Source: Butyricimonas muris | GTDB lineage: Bacteria; Bacteroidota; Bacteroidia; Bacteroidales; Marinifilaceae | Direction of reading: 5' to 3' | Assembly (NCBI RefSeq): GCF_046365375.1 | Contig: NZ_JBKEIT010000005.1 | Span: forward strand, 62,001-126,000 | DNA: 64,000 nt | Part shown: positions 18,251 through 26,203 of the stretch, piece after piece | How positions within the stretch are numbered: the first letter of the stretch is position 1 | Layout of the letters: the number at the start of each line of letters is the position of its first letter | Translations under genes and position numbers: made by a program | The notes under the pieces: generated by a model | Database searches by the model: none | What the model was told of the DNA's origin: nothing | The model's input: only the letters and a program-made list of their open reading frames with translations

Positions 18251-20178
18251 TCAAACTTCTCGAACTCGGAATTTTTACTGACAAACTCCGGGACGATGTC
18301 TTTCATCATCTTTACCATCTCCGGGATATTCACCAATGCTGCCAATTCATTCAATACATCCAACTCTTTGGCAACTTCCTTGTAATTATACTCTCTCACC
18401 TTGGCTACCCGAATTTTATCGTGCGCCGTGGGCAAAGTATTCTCCTTATTGCTCAACAACTCCTCGTATAGCTTTTCCCCCGGTCTTAATCCCGTGTATA
18501 TGATAGAGATATCTTTATCCGGATTAAAACCCGACAATTCGATCATCTTCCGTGCCATATCAGCTATCTTAACCGGACGTCCCATTTCAAATATATAAAT
18601 CTCTCCGCCTTTTCCCATGATACCCGCTTCCATCACGAGACGGCAGGCCTCCGGTATCGTCATAAAATAACGGATGATATCGGGGTGCGTCACCGTCACG
18701 GGACCTCCATTACGAATCTGTTCCCTGAATCTCGGGATTACCGATCCGTTAGAACCTAACACGTTCCCGAACCGTGTCGTGATAAAACGTGTGATTCCCT
18801 CGTGTTCTCCATCCCGGATAGCGACACTAAGGCTTTGCACGTAAATTTCCGCCAAACGCTTGGAAGCCCCCATCACGTTCGTGGGGTTCACCGCCTTATC
18901 CGTCGATACCATGACAAACTGTTCTACCCCGTAACGAACGGCATGATCCGCCACGTTCATCGTACCGTACACGTTTACTCGTACAGCCTCACAGGGATTC
19001 AACTCCATCAAGGGTACGTGCTTATACGCTGCCGCGTGGAACACAACCTGAGGACGATAATTCCGGAACACGAAATCCACCCGTTCCTTAGATCTCACGT
19101 CGCCTATCACCGGCACAAAACGAGTGTTAGGGAATTTATCCGTGAATTCCAGTTGGATGTTATGCATCGGCGTTTCGGCAGAATCAAAAAATATCAATTG
19201 CTTTATATTGAAACGAGTCAACTGACGGCACAATTCGCTTCCGATTGAACCCGCGGCACCTGTCACCATAACCACTTTCCCGTCGAGTCCCTCGCCGATC
19301 TCTTTCATACTAATCTTGATCTCGTCACGCCCCAACAATTCTTCCAGACGGATTTCTTTCATCTGGGGACGAGGTAATTGCCCGTCATTCACTTCTTCCA
19401 CGGATGGCAATACCAACATTTCCATTCCCAACTTCTGGCAATAATTCACCAACCGTTTCTGTTCTTCCTGTGCTGTCCGATAATTAGGAAACACGATCCC
19501 TTCTATTCTCAATCGCTTCACCAAACGGCTGAAAGCTTCTTCCCCCGTGACGAAATAAACGTTTTCTCCCGATAAACGGTAATGTTTATAACGTTTCCCT
19601 ATCGTGAGGTACCCCGCCACCTTGTAAGAGGGTAAAAAACTATTGGACACGGCATTACTCAATGAAGCACTGCAATCATCCATACCATAAATCAACACCC
19701 GTTTCTGTCCCCCGTTTACCCGTACTTTCAAGAAATCATACATAGTCACGAGCAATACGCGAACAGATACCAGAGCCACCGTCGTTGTCATCATATCCAA
19801 GATTCCTCCCAGTATCAGACGCCAACCGGAAATCTCCGGGTATATCACGTGTACCAAAGGATACAAAATCACGACTTTCAATAACATGGCTATTCCTAAT
19901 CGCCATGTTTCCCGTAAAGTTGTAAAACGCATCACCATGCGATGCGAATGTAATACGGCAAAAGATAACGCGCTGATTATCGCCGCAAAAATAGCCAGCC
20001 ACCCGACAACAGACCAGCTTACCGGCTCTTCTCTCACGAAACGGACGAACCAATAGGCAAAGACCGTCACCCCGGTGGATATCAGCACATCACACCCCAT
20101 CACGATCCAACGGCTAAGATAACGTGTGTGCACGATCTTGGCAGCCAATCCGTTCTGTCCAAATAAAAAATTCTTCAT
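18223..20178 (-). CDS. WbpM/FlaA1-type membrane nucleoside-diphosphate-sugar 4,6-dehydratase, copy 1
   Basis: 651 aa. Four N-terminal membrane spans (about 25-150), a degenerate Rossmann domain (150-290) and a catalytic SDR domain: MVTGAAGSIGSELCRQL at about 307, VFHAAAYKHVPLMELNP, STDKAVNPTNVMGASKRLAE. The usual catalytic Tyr is replaced by Met (MGASK), as is normal for this group, and FNIKQLIFFDSAE follows the P-loop. Such enzymes make UDP-4-keto-6-deoxy-HexNAc, the start of the QuiNAc, FucNAc and bacillosamine routes. A paralogue lies at 50633. The last residues (KPLLTPPV) come from a dispersed hairpin repeat. Confidence 0.92.
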   Translation of the reverse strand: MKNFLFGQNGLAAKIVHTRYLSRWIVMGCDVLISTGVTVFAYWFVRFVREEPVSWSVVGWLAIFAAIISALSFAVLHSHRMVMRFTTLRETWRLGIAMLLKVVILYPLVHVIYPEISGWRLILGGILDMMTTTVALVSVRVLLVTMYDFLKVRVNGGQKRVLIYGMDDCSASLSNAVSNSFLPSYKVAGYLTIGKRYKHYRLSGENVYFVTGEEAFSRLVKRLRIEGIVFPNYRTAQEEQKRLVNYCQKLGMEMLVLPSVEEVNDGQLPRPQMKEIRLEELLGRDEIKISMKEIGEGLDGKVVMVTGAAGSIGSELCRQLTRFNIKQLIFFDSAETPMHNIQLEFTDKFPNTRFVPVIGDVRSKERVDFVFRNYRPQVVFHAAAYKHVPLMELNPCEAVRVNVYGTMNVADHAVRYGVEQFVMVSTDKAVNPTNVMGASKRLAEIYVQSLSVAIRDGEHEGITRFITTRFGNVLGSNGSVIPRFREQIRNGGPVTVTHPDIIRYFMTIPEACRLVMEAGIMGKGGEIYIFEMGRPVKIADMARKMIELSGFNPDKDISIIYTGLRPGEKLYEELLSNKENTLPTAHDKIRVAKVREYNYKEVAKELDVLNELAALVNIPEMVKMMKDIVPEFVSKNSEFEKFDKPLLTPPV

Positions 20179-20189
20179 TCTATCCTCTT

Positions 20190-20735
20190 TTACAACAATA
20201 TCGCTTCCCGAAAATTCGGATGCTTCTTATCTTTTTCAGACAAAATTAAATCTTCAGCCGGAATCTTCCAATCTATTCCCAGTTCGGGATCATCGAAACG
20301 TACAGCCGCCTCATGTCCCGGGGCATAAAATTCGTCACATTTATATTGAAATATCACCTCATCGCTCAATACCACGAAACCATGCGCGAATCCCTTCGGG
20401 ATGAAAAACATCCGTTTGTTCTCCTCGCTCAACTCCACGACCGCGTGTTTGCCAAGTGTAGGTGAATCCTTCCGCATATCGACAGCCACATCCAATACCT
20501 TGCCTTTCACGACCCTCACCAGCTTTGCCTGCGTGTAAGGCGGTAATTGATAATGCAATCCTCTCAATACCCCGTATTTGGATTTGGACTCGTTATCTTG
20601 CACGAAATTGATTTCGCTCACGTTCTCGTTGAACCATCGAGCGGAATAACTCTCGAAAAAATAACCGCGTTCATCTCCAAATACCCGCGGTTCAATAATA
20701 ACCGCCCCCTCGATTTCCGTTTTTATTACCTTCAT
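20190..20735 (-). CDS. rfbC: dTDP-4-dehydrorhamnose 3,5-epimerase
   Basis: 181 aa from the ATG at 20735 (MKVIKTEIEGAVIIEPRVF). A longer frame to 20792 only translates an AT-rich repeat (FNFQFSI) and is not part of the gene. Cupin fold with the RfbC signatures GYFFESYSARWF, FVQDNESKSKYGVLRGLHYQ and the catalytic His in GLHYQLPP, and IPKGFAHGFVVLSDE. It epimerises C3 and C5 of dTDP-4-keto-6-deoxyglucose. Next to rfbB upstream (66-bp gap holding the repeat) and 12 bp from the WbpM-like gene downstream. Confidence 0.95.
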   Translation of the reverse strand: MKVIKTEIEGAVIIEPRVFGDERGYFFESYSARWFNENVSEINFVQDNESKSKYGVLRGLHYQLPPYTQAKLVRVVKGKVLDVAVDMRKDSPTLGKHAVVELSEENKRMFFIPKGFAHGFVVLSDEVIFQYKCDEFYAPGHEAAVRFDDPELGIDWKIPAEDLILSEKDKKHPNFREAILL

Positions 20736-20737
20736 TA

Positions 20738-20770
20738 CAATTGAAAATTGAAAATTGAAAATTGAAAATG
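20738..20770. repeat. AT-rich heptad repeat upstream of rfbC
   Basis: Four tandem copies of AATTGAA(A) just before the rfbC start. In the rfbC frame it would encode FNFQFSI, which misleads automatic start calling. Confidence 0.7.
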
Positions 20771-20800
20771 TAACATACATTTCCAATCTCAATTTAGTAA

Positions 20801-21853
20801 TTATACATGGTACATTTCCTTGTAATAATTCATGTACTCTCCACTAGTTACGCTATCCAGCCAGTCTTGGTTTTCCAAGTACCATTTCACGGTCTTCTCG
20901 ATACCTTCCTCGAACTGCAAAGAGGGTTCCCATCCCAATTCTTCGTGCAGTTTCGTGGAGTCGATAGCGTAACGCAAATCATGTCCCGCACGATCGGTCA
21001 CGTAAGTGATTAATTTTTCGGAAGCACCTTCCGGACGTCCCAGAAGACGGTCGGTCACTTTGATCATTACCTTGATCAAGTCTATATTTTTCCACTCGTT
21101 AAAACCACCGATATTATACGTGTCCCCGATTTTTCCTTGATGGAAGATTAAATCTATGGCACGGGCATGATCTTCCACGAACAGCCAATCCCGCACGTTC
21201 TCACCCGTTCCGTATACCGGAAGCGGCTTATTGTGACGGATATTGTTAATAAACAGCGGAATCAACTTTTCCGGGAACTGATAAGTTCCGTAATTATTCG
21301 AACAGTTCGAAATCTTCACGGGCAACCCGTAGGTATCATGATAAGCCCGGACGAAATGATCGGAAGAAGCCTTTGATGCCGAATACGGGGAATGAGGATC
21401 ATACTTTGTCGTTTCCAAGAAGAAGCCTCCATCCGGTTGCAAAGAACCGTATACTTCATCCGTTGAAACGTGATAGAACAACTTATCATCAAAATTACCG
21501 TCCCAAGCCAATTTAGCAGCTTGCAACAAACTCAGTGTTCCCATCACGTTTGTCTGCGCGAAAGAGAACGGGTCCCGTATCGAGCGATCCACGTGGCTTT
21601 CTGCCGCCAAATGTATAACCCCGTCAATATGATATTCAGAGAAAATCTCACGCATCCGTTCGAAGTCACAAATATCCGCTTTCACGAACTCGTAATTCGG
21701 CATATTTTCCACATCCTTCAAGTTAGCGAGATTTCCCGCGTAAGTCAACTTATCCAAATTGATAATACGGTAGTCCGGATATTTATTTACCATTAACCTT
21801 ACCAAATGGGAACCAATAAAACCTGCACCACCGGTTATTAATAAATTTTTCAT
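20801..21853 (-). CDS. rfbB: dTDP-glucose 4,6-dehydratase
   Basis: 350 aa, converts dTDP-glucose to dTDP-4-keto-6-deoxyglucose. Full-length extended SDR: ITGGAGFIGSHLVRLM, the family-specific DKLTYAGNLANL, HLAAESHVDRSI, VSTDEVYGSL with the DE acid pair, YSASKASSDHFVRAYH (Tyr/Lys) and NCSNNYGTYQFPEKLIPLFI. Starts at the ATG at 21853, followed upstream by the dispersed repeat and the four-helix-bundle remnant. The product feeds RfbC and RfbD for dTDP-L-rhamnose. Confidence 0.96.
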   Translation of the reverse strand: MKNLLITGGAGFIGSHLVRLMVNKYPDYRIINLDKLTYAGNLANLKDVENMPNYEFVKADICDFERMREIFSEYHIDGVIHLAAESHVDRSIRDPFSFAQTNVMGTLSLLQAAKLAWDGNFDDKLFYHVSTDEVYGSLQPDGGFFLETTKYDPHSPYSASKASSDHFVRAYHDTYGLPVKISNCSNNYGTYQFPEKLIPLFINNIRHNKPLPVYGTGENVRDWLFVEDHARAIDLIFHQGKIGDTYNIGGFNEWKNIDLIKVMIKVTDRLLGRPEGASEKLITYVTDRAGHDLRYAIDSTKLHEELGWEPSLQFEEGIEKTVKWYLENQDWLDSVTSGEYMNYYKEMYHV

Positions 21854-21865
21854 GCTTCAAAATTT

Positions 21866-21922
21866 AGTTGCAGGTTGCAAGTTACATTCGCCTTCGGCGA
21901 GTTGCAAGTTGCAAACTACAAG
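21866..21922. repeat. Left inverted repeat around the four-helix-bundle remnant
   Basis: Reads AGTTGCAGGTTGCAAGTTAC then ATTCGCCTTCGGCGAGTTGC and a third GTTGCAA unit. Its reverse complement is closely matched at 22243-22283. The core GCCTTCGGC is itself palindromic. A further copy with the same orientation is at 24941-24990. Confidence 0.75.
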
Positions 21923-21972
21923 TTTATCTATTCAATTTTTATTTCATTTACCATGCTCTTCCAAGTAAATTA

Positions 21973-22206
21973 TCAACTTACCTCTCCACAACTTCCCTTC
22001 GCTATCTGCAAAAACTTTTTAAACATCACGTTGCTTCCCGCTTCATACCCCTCCGCTATGTTATTCATCACGGACACAGCAGCTCTTCTTATCTGGTCAT
22101 TAAAACCATAATCCTTCACATCAGCAGTACCCAAGTAAATTTGCTTCACTAATTCCCGAGCATCCTGCCAAATCTTAAACTCCTCAAAACATTTTACCGT
22201 CCCCAT
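21973..22206 (-). pseudogene. Truncated four-helix-bundle (23S rRNA intervening-sequence type) gene
   Basis: 77 aa from the ATG at 22206 (MGTVKCFEEFKIWQDARELV). The first two and a half helices match the small four-helix-bundle family (TIGR02436, relatives of Avd and of proteins in 23S rRNA intervening sequences): KIWQDARELVKQIY, FNDQIRRAAVSVMNNIAEGY, KKFLQIAKGSCGEVS. The family is usually about 115-125 residues; here a stop falls right after GEVS where the third helix should go on, and no other frame continues it. It lies between inverted repeats (21866-21922 and 22243-22283) in the middle of an rfb operon. Probably a decayed passenger gene. Confidence 0.7.
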
Positions 22207-22242
22207 AACCTGCAACCTGAATTTATTACTAATATTTTCCCC

Positions 22243-22283
22243 CAACCTGCAACCCGCCGAAGGCAAATGCAACCTGCAACTTG
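22243..22283. repeat. Right inverted repeat around the four-helix-bundle remnant
   Basis: CAACCTGCAACCCGCCGAAG then GCAAATGCAACCTGCAACTTG; reverse complement of the left repeat with a few differences and a 7-base shorter spacer. Confidence 0.75.
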
Positions 22284-22289
22284 TTGAAA

Positions 22290-23162
22290 TTACTCCAGTA
22301 ATTTCAACAAATACTGTCCGTATTGATTTTTAATCATGGGTTGGGCTAATCCCTTTAACTGTTCTGCTTCAATCCATCCTTTACGATAAGCAATTTCTTC
22401 CAGACAAGCGATTTTCAAACCTTGGCGTTTTTCAATCACCTCCACGAAAGTAGACGCTTCCGCCAATGAATCATGAGTACCCGTATCCAACCACGCGAAC
22501 CCGCGTCCCAACAACTGTACCTTCAAATCACCTTTCTCCAGAAAAGCCTGATTCACGGTAGTGATTTCCAATTCACCGCGAGCGGACGGTTTTATTGTCT
22601 TCGCCACTTTCACGACCTCGTTCGGGTAAAAATATAAACCGACCACGGCATAATTGGACTTCGGTTGTTTTGGTTTTTCCTCGATACTCAAAACGTTCCC
22701 GTCCTTATCAAATTCTGCCACGCCGTACCGTTCGGGATCATTCACCCAATAACCGAATACGGTAGCTTTGTTTTCCTCCTTGGCATGTTTTACCGCGTCC
22801 AACAGCATTCCCGTGAAATGTTGGCCGTAAAAGATGTTATCTCCCAACACCAGACACACGGAATCATCACCGACAAACTCCTCGCCGATAATAAACGCCT
22901 GTGCCAACCCGTCCGGACTCGGTTGTTCCGCATACGTGAAATGTACCCCGTAATCGGAGCCGTCACCCAACAGACGCTCGAACCCCGGTAAATCTTGAGG
23001 CGTTGAAATAATTAAAATATCCCTAATTCCCGCCAGCATCAATACTGAAATCGGATAGTAAACCATCGGTTTGTCGTATATCGGCAACAACTGCTTCGAT
23101 ACGCCTTTGGTAATTGGATATAACCTGGTCCCGGATCCACCGGCTAATACAATTCCTTTCAT
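22290..23162 (-). CDS. rfbA: Glucose-1-phosphate thymidylyltransferase
   Basis: 290 aa, couples dTTP to glucose-1-phosphate, the first step to dTDP-L-rhamnose. Nucleotidyltransferase signature MKGIVLAGGSGTRLYPITKG at the very start, QLLPIYDKPMVYYPISVLML, the metal-binding LVLGDNIFYGQHF and EEKPKQPKSNYAVVGLYFY. Length and order match RmlA. The start is unambiguous because the signature begins at residue 1. The downstream gap to rfbB is filled by the repeat-flanked four-helix-bundle remnant. Confidence 0.96.
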   Translation of the reverse strand: MKGIVLAGGSGTRLYPITKGVSKQLLPIYDKPMVYYPISVLMLAGIRDILIISTPQDLPGFERLLGDGSDYGVHFTYAEQPSPDGLAQAFIIGEEFVGDDSVCLVLGDNIFYGQHFTGMLLDAVKHAKEENKATVFGYWVNDPERYGVAEFDKDGNVLSIEEKPKQPKSNYAVVGLYFYPNEVVKVAKTIKPSARGELEITTVNQAFLEKGDLKVQLLGRGFAWLDTGTHDSLAEASTFVEVIEKRQGLKIACLEEIAYRKGWIEAEQLKGLAQPMIKNQYGQYLLKLLE

Positions 23163-23196
23163 ATCTTCTATTTATGACGCGAAGTTATCATTTTAT

Positions 23197-24492
23197 TTAT
23201 AGGCTCCAGTATTTCATCTGATGAATTTTTCCCCGGTAGATACCTTTCACATCCCCGAGCACGGCATGTTCATAAGTCAATCCCCGGAAATACGCTTCGT
23301 CCAAATCTATATATTCTTTGTGAGAAACGGCAACAATTATCGCGTCATAGTTCGCTCTCGGCTGTTCAATCAATGAAAAACCGTATTCCCGAAGAACTTC
23401 TTCCGGATCGGCATGCGGGTCTGTAACATCCACGTCAACCCCGAAATCTTTCAACTCGTTCACGATATCCACCACTTTTGAATTACGGATATCCGCCACG
23501 TTCTCTTTAAACGTGATACCCATCACCAGCACCCTCGCTCCCAGTATATTCTTGCCCATGGCGATCATTCGCTTCACGATCTTTTTGGCAATATACCCGC
23601 CCATTGTATCGTTCACGAACCGCCCGGCATTAATCATTTGCGGGTGATATTTCAATTCTTTTGCCTTGTGTACCAAATAATAAGGATCGACACCTATGCA
23701 ATGTCCCCCGACCAAGCCGGGATAGAACTTCAAGAAATTCCATTTTGTCCCGGCAGCTTCCAGTACATCATACGTGTTGATTCCGATACGACTGCAAATA
23801 ATAGACAATTCGTTCATCAAGGCAATATTGACGTCCCGCTGGGTATTCTCGATAATCTTACCCGCCTCGGCAACTTTAATACACGGGGCCCGATGCACCC
23901 CTGCTTTCACCACCAACTCGTACACTTTCGCCACGGTTTCCAATGTTTCCGCATCACCGCCGGACACTATTTTCACTGTATTCGTCAACGTGTGTACCTT
24001 ATCACCGGGGTTAATCCGTTCCGGGGAATAACCGATCTTGAAATCCACCCCTGCCCGTAACCCGGAAACCTCTTCCAGAATCGGAACACAGTCCTCCTCC
24101 GTGCAACCGGGGTAAACCGTGGATTCGTATACCACGTAATCGCCTCTCTTTAACGCTTTTCCCACGGTGCGGGATGCTGACAACAAAGGAGTTAAATCCG
24201 GTTGGTTAAAACGATCTATCGGGGTGGGCACAGCCACGATATAAAACGATGCTTCCCGCAACACGTCTACCGAAGAAGTAAACTCGATATCCGTGTTCTC
24301 GAATGCTTCCGCGCCTAATTCATCACTCGGATCTATATGTTCCCGCATTTTTGCCAAACGCACCTCGTTTATATCAAAACCTATCACAGCAATCTGCTTC
24401 GCGAACTCCAACGCTATCGGCAATCCCACGTATCCCAACCCGACCAACGCCAACTTCGCCTCCTTATTTATCAACTTGTCAAACATAACCAT
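23197..24492 (-). CDS. UDP-N-acetylhexosamine 6-dehydrogenase (TviB/WbpA type)
   Basis: 431 aa; the ATG two codons in (24486) is equally possible. NAD-binding LALVGLGYVGLPIALEFAK, central VAVPTPIDRFNQPDLTPL, the YESTVYPGCTEEDC segment, and the catalytic region with EAGKIIENTQRDVNIALMNE, LVGGHCIGVDPYYLVHKA (active-site Cys) and GITFKENVADIRNSKVVDIV. It oxidises C6 of a UDP-HexNAc to the uronic acid. The TPIDRFNQPDL form is like TviB/VipA dehydrogenases of Vi antigen synthesis. With the oxidoreductase at 25081 it can start the UDP-GlcNAc(3NAc)A or ManNAc3NAcA route; the later enzymes are not in the window. Confidence 0.93.
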   Translation of the reverse strand: MVMFDKLINKEAKLALVGLGYVGLPIALEFAKQIAVIGFDINEVRLAKMREHIDPSDELGAEAFENTDIEFTSSVDVLREASFYIVAVPTPIDRFNQPDLTPLLSASRTVGKALKRGDYVVYESTVYPGCTEEDCVPILEEVSGLRAGVDFKIGYSPERINPGDKVHTLTNTVKIVSGGDAETLETVAKVYELVVKAGVHRAPCIKVAEAGKIIENTQRDVNIALMNELSIICSRIGINTYDVLEAAGTKWNFLKFYPGLVGGHCIGVDPYYLVHKAKELKYHPQMINAGRFVNDTMGGYIAKKIVKRMIAMGKNILGARVLVMGITFKENVADIRNSKVVDIVNELKDFGVDVDVTDPHADPEEVLREYGFSLIEQPRANYDAIIVAVSHKEYIDLDEAYFRGLTYEHAVLGDVKGIYRGKIHQMKYWSL

Positions 24493-24535
24493 AATTTAGA
24501 ATTTAAAATTTAGAATTTAGAATTATCTCGATCAT
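24489..24535. repeat. AT-rich repeat between WbuC and dehydrogenase genes
   Basis: TTTAGAATTTAAAATTTAGA and onward, with the inverted TCTAAATTT at its far side: an AT-rich palindromic stretch in the gap. Confidence 0.5.
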
Positions 24536-24536
24536 T

Positions 24537-24935
24537 CTAAATTTCCAATCGGTCTTTCGGTTCGATAGGAGTGTAAGGCCCGTCTTTCACCTCGAATATC
24601 ACGGTGTCCTTCTCCATAACTTCCAGCGTGTGCCATTGCCCGGCAGGAATATGAATACCATAATTCCCCTCCGACGGAGCAAGTTCCACTTCTTCCGTCA
24701 CCCGCTTGTCATCATCATAAAAATACACGCGAATCCTTCCGCGGAGCACAATATAAGTTTCCGCCGTCATACAATGACGATGAACAGGCAATTCCGTTCC
24801 CGGTTCCAGTGCATTCAGCAAACGTTGCGCTTTCGCATCCAATGAATCATGAAAATTATAATTCATCCGCAAACGCTCGCTTTCCCTCGCCTGCCGGGAT
24901 ACTTCATCCAATAATTCGTTATCTATTATCTGCAT
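24537..24935 (-). CDS. wbuC: WbuC family cupin protein
   Basis: 132 aa small cupin. Motifs: LNALEPGTELPVHRHCMTAE (His pair plus Glu as metal ligands), YIVLRGRIRVYFYDDD, and YGIHIPAGQWHTLEVME (second cupin motif). WbuC proteins are found in O-antigen and capsule clusters; the biochemical role is not established and they may act on a nucleotide sugar or stabilise an enzyme. Lies between the dehydrogenase and Gfo/Idh genes on the same strand. Its cysteine, two histidines and glutamate suggest a bound metal. Confidence 0.85.
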   Translation of the reverse strand: MQIIDNELLDEVSRQARESERLRMNYNFHDSLDAKAQRLLNALEPGTELPVHRHCMTAETYIVLRGRIRVYFYDDDKRVTEEVELAPSEGNYGIHIPAGQWHTLEVMEKDTVIFEVKDGPYTPIEPKDRLEI

Positions 24936-24940
24936 ATTTT

Positions 24941-24990
24941 ATTCGCCTTCGGCGAGTTACAAGTTACAGGTTCACAGGTTACAAGTTCAT
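24941..24990. repeat. Dispersed GCCTTCGGC/GTTACA repeat
   Basis: ATTCGCCTTCGGCGAGTTAC followed by AAGTTACAGGTTCACAGG and a third AAGTT unit. Same family and orientation as 21866-21922. Fills part of the 145-bp gap 24936-25080 together with an AT-rich repeat at 25056-25080. Confidence 0.65.
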
Positions 24991-25055
24991 TTCAACCACA
25001 TGAATTTTACCGTTCCTCACCACATTATATATCATTAAAACCAGTAATCATTCAA

Positions 25056-25080
25056 TCTAAAATTTAAAATCTAAAATCAA
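25056..25080. repeat. AT-rich repeat downstream of the oxidoreductase gene
   Basis: AATCTAAAATTTAAAATCTA then AAATC, nearly the complement of the repeat at 18143-18178, directly abutting the stop codon at 25081. Confidence 0.55.
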
Positions 25081-26052
25081 TTATCGGTTCCACCCGAACG
25101 GATGTTTCGCCAAAGGCAACTTTGCCAACGGGTGATAATCACCTTTCAAGCCGATCGGGGTAGCATGCCGGATATCATGCACGATACCGATACAATTCCG
25201 GGCTTCCTCGATGCGGAATCCGTTACCCGCCAGAATCTGACGGAAACTCTCCGTGTGCAACTCCGTGAATCCTTGACTAAACTCGAATTCTTCCCCCTCG
25301 ATTTGTATCGAGCGGAATGTCCGTTTCTCTCCCTGCACGGCATTCTCCGGCAGATTATCGGCGTTGATACTCAAGAAATAACGTACCCGTGCTTTTTCCA
25401 GTCCCAAAAAACCTGCTACCCGGTCGTGACTCATCACGTGCACGATATTCTCTTTCACCGGACCGAATATCCATGATAACATATCATAAAAATGCACCCC
25501 GATATTCGTGGCCACCCCTCCGCTCTTGCGTTCGTCGCCTTTCCAACTCGTGTAATACCAGTTCCCCCGGGAAGTAATATATGTCAAGTCCACGTCATAT
25601 ACTTTATCTTTCGGTCCCTCGTCAATTTTCTTTTTCAACGCCTTGATTGAATCATGCAAACGCAACTGCAAAATCGTGTACCCCTTGTGTCCCGTTTCCC
25701 GCTCCACGTCTTCCAGTGCATCTATATTCCACGGGTTCAACACCAGCGGTTTCTCGCAAATCACGTCCGCCCCCAACCGCAAACCGTAACGGATATGCGC
25801 GTCGTGCAAATAATTCGGTGTACAGATAGAAACCATGTCCACCCGAGCGGTCGTTTTCTTCAACTTGGAACAATGCCTGTCAAACAACTCCATCTCCGTG
25901 AAAAAAGAACAGTTCGGGAAATAACTGTCCATGATCCCGACACTATCAAACTTATCGTACGCTGCCACCAAATTATTCCCCGTGTCTTTGATCGCACGCA
26001 GGTGTCTTGGGGCTATATATCCTGCTACACCGAAAATTGCAAAATTCTTCAT
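25081..26052 (-). CDS. Gfo/Idh/MocA oxidoreductase (WlbA/WbpB type)
   Basis: 323 aa. N-terminal Rossmann domain beginning MKNFAIFGVAGYIAPRHLRA, typical of WlbA/WbpB with its Gly-Tyr-Ile-Ala-Pro loop, the DMVSICTPNYLHDAHIRYGL strand and ICEKPLVLNPWNID (catalytic Lys in EKP). The C-terminal domain has GVATNIGVHFYDMLSWIFG with the second conserved His. Family members oxidise C3 of UDP-GlcNAcA in di-N-acetylated uronic acid synthesis. First gene of the leftward block, preceded by a very good promoter at 26101-26131. The partner aminotransferase and acetyltransferase (WbpE, WbpD) are not in this window. Confidence 0.92.
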   Translation of the reverse strand: MKNFAIFGVAGYIAPRHLRAIKDTGNNLVAAYDKFDSVGIMDSYFPNCSFFTEMELFDRHCSKLKKTTARVDMVSICTPNYLHDAHIRYGLRLGADVICEKPLVLNPWNIDALEDVERETGHKGYTILQLRLHDSIKALKKKIDEGPKDKVYDVDLTYITSRGNWYYTSWKGDERKSGGVATNIGVHFYDMLSWIFGPVKENIVHVMSHDRVAGFLGLEKARVRYFLSINADNLPENAVQGEKRTFRSIQIEGEEFEFSQGFTELHTESFRQILAGNGFRIEEARNCIGIVHDIRHATPIGLKGDYHPLAKLPLAKHPFGWNR

Positions 26053-26100
26053 AATCTACTTTTATTTTATACCGTCCACCTCATGTAAAATTGGGACTTT

Positions 26101-26131
26101 CAAAGTTATAACTTTAATAAGTTTCTTCAAA
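26101..26131 (-). promoter_or_regulatory. Promoter of the nucleotide-sugar block
   Basis: On the minus strand TTTG (26128-26131), a 19-bp spacer and TAACTTTG (26101-26108): a perfect match to the Bacteroidetes sigma-ABfr consensus, 49 bp before the ATG at 26052. Likely drives the oxidoreductase, wbuC, dehydrogenase and rfb genes. Confidence 0.82.
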
Positions 26132-26151
26132 CGAAACCAAAGAATTTGAAA

Positions 26152-26185
26152 TAAAAAAAATCCATGCAGGGTGCATGGATTCTTT
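26152..26185 (-). terminator. Terminator after the S9 peptidase gene
   Basis: Ten-bp perfect stem AATCCATGCA/TGCATGGATT (26159-26168, 26172-26181) followed on the minus strand by eight T. It separates the peptidase unit from the promoter at 26101. Confidence 0.85.
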
Positions 26186-26203
26186 AACCCCACTATTTAA
26201 TGA

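Noticed and set aside
20736..20792. N-terminal extension of RfbC
   Set aside because: It translates an AT-rich dispersed repeat and RfbC proteins begin at MKVIKTEIE-like sequence.
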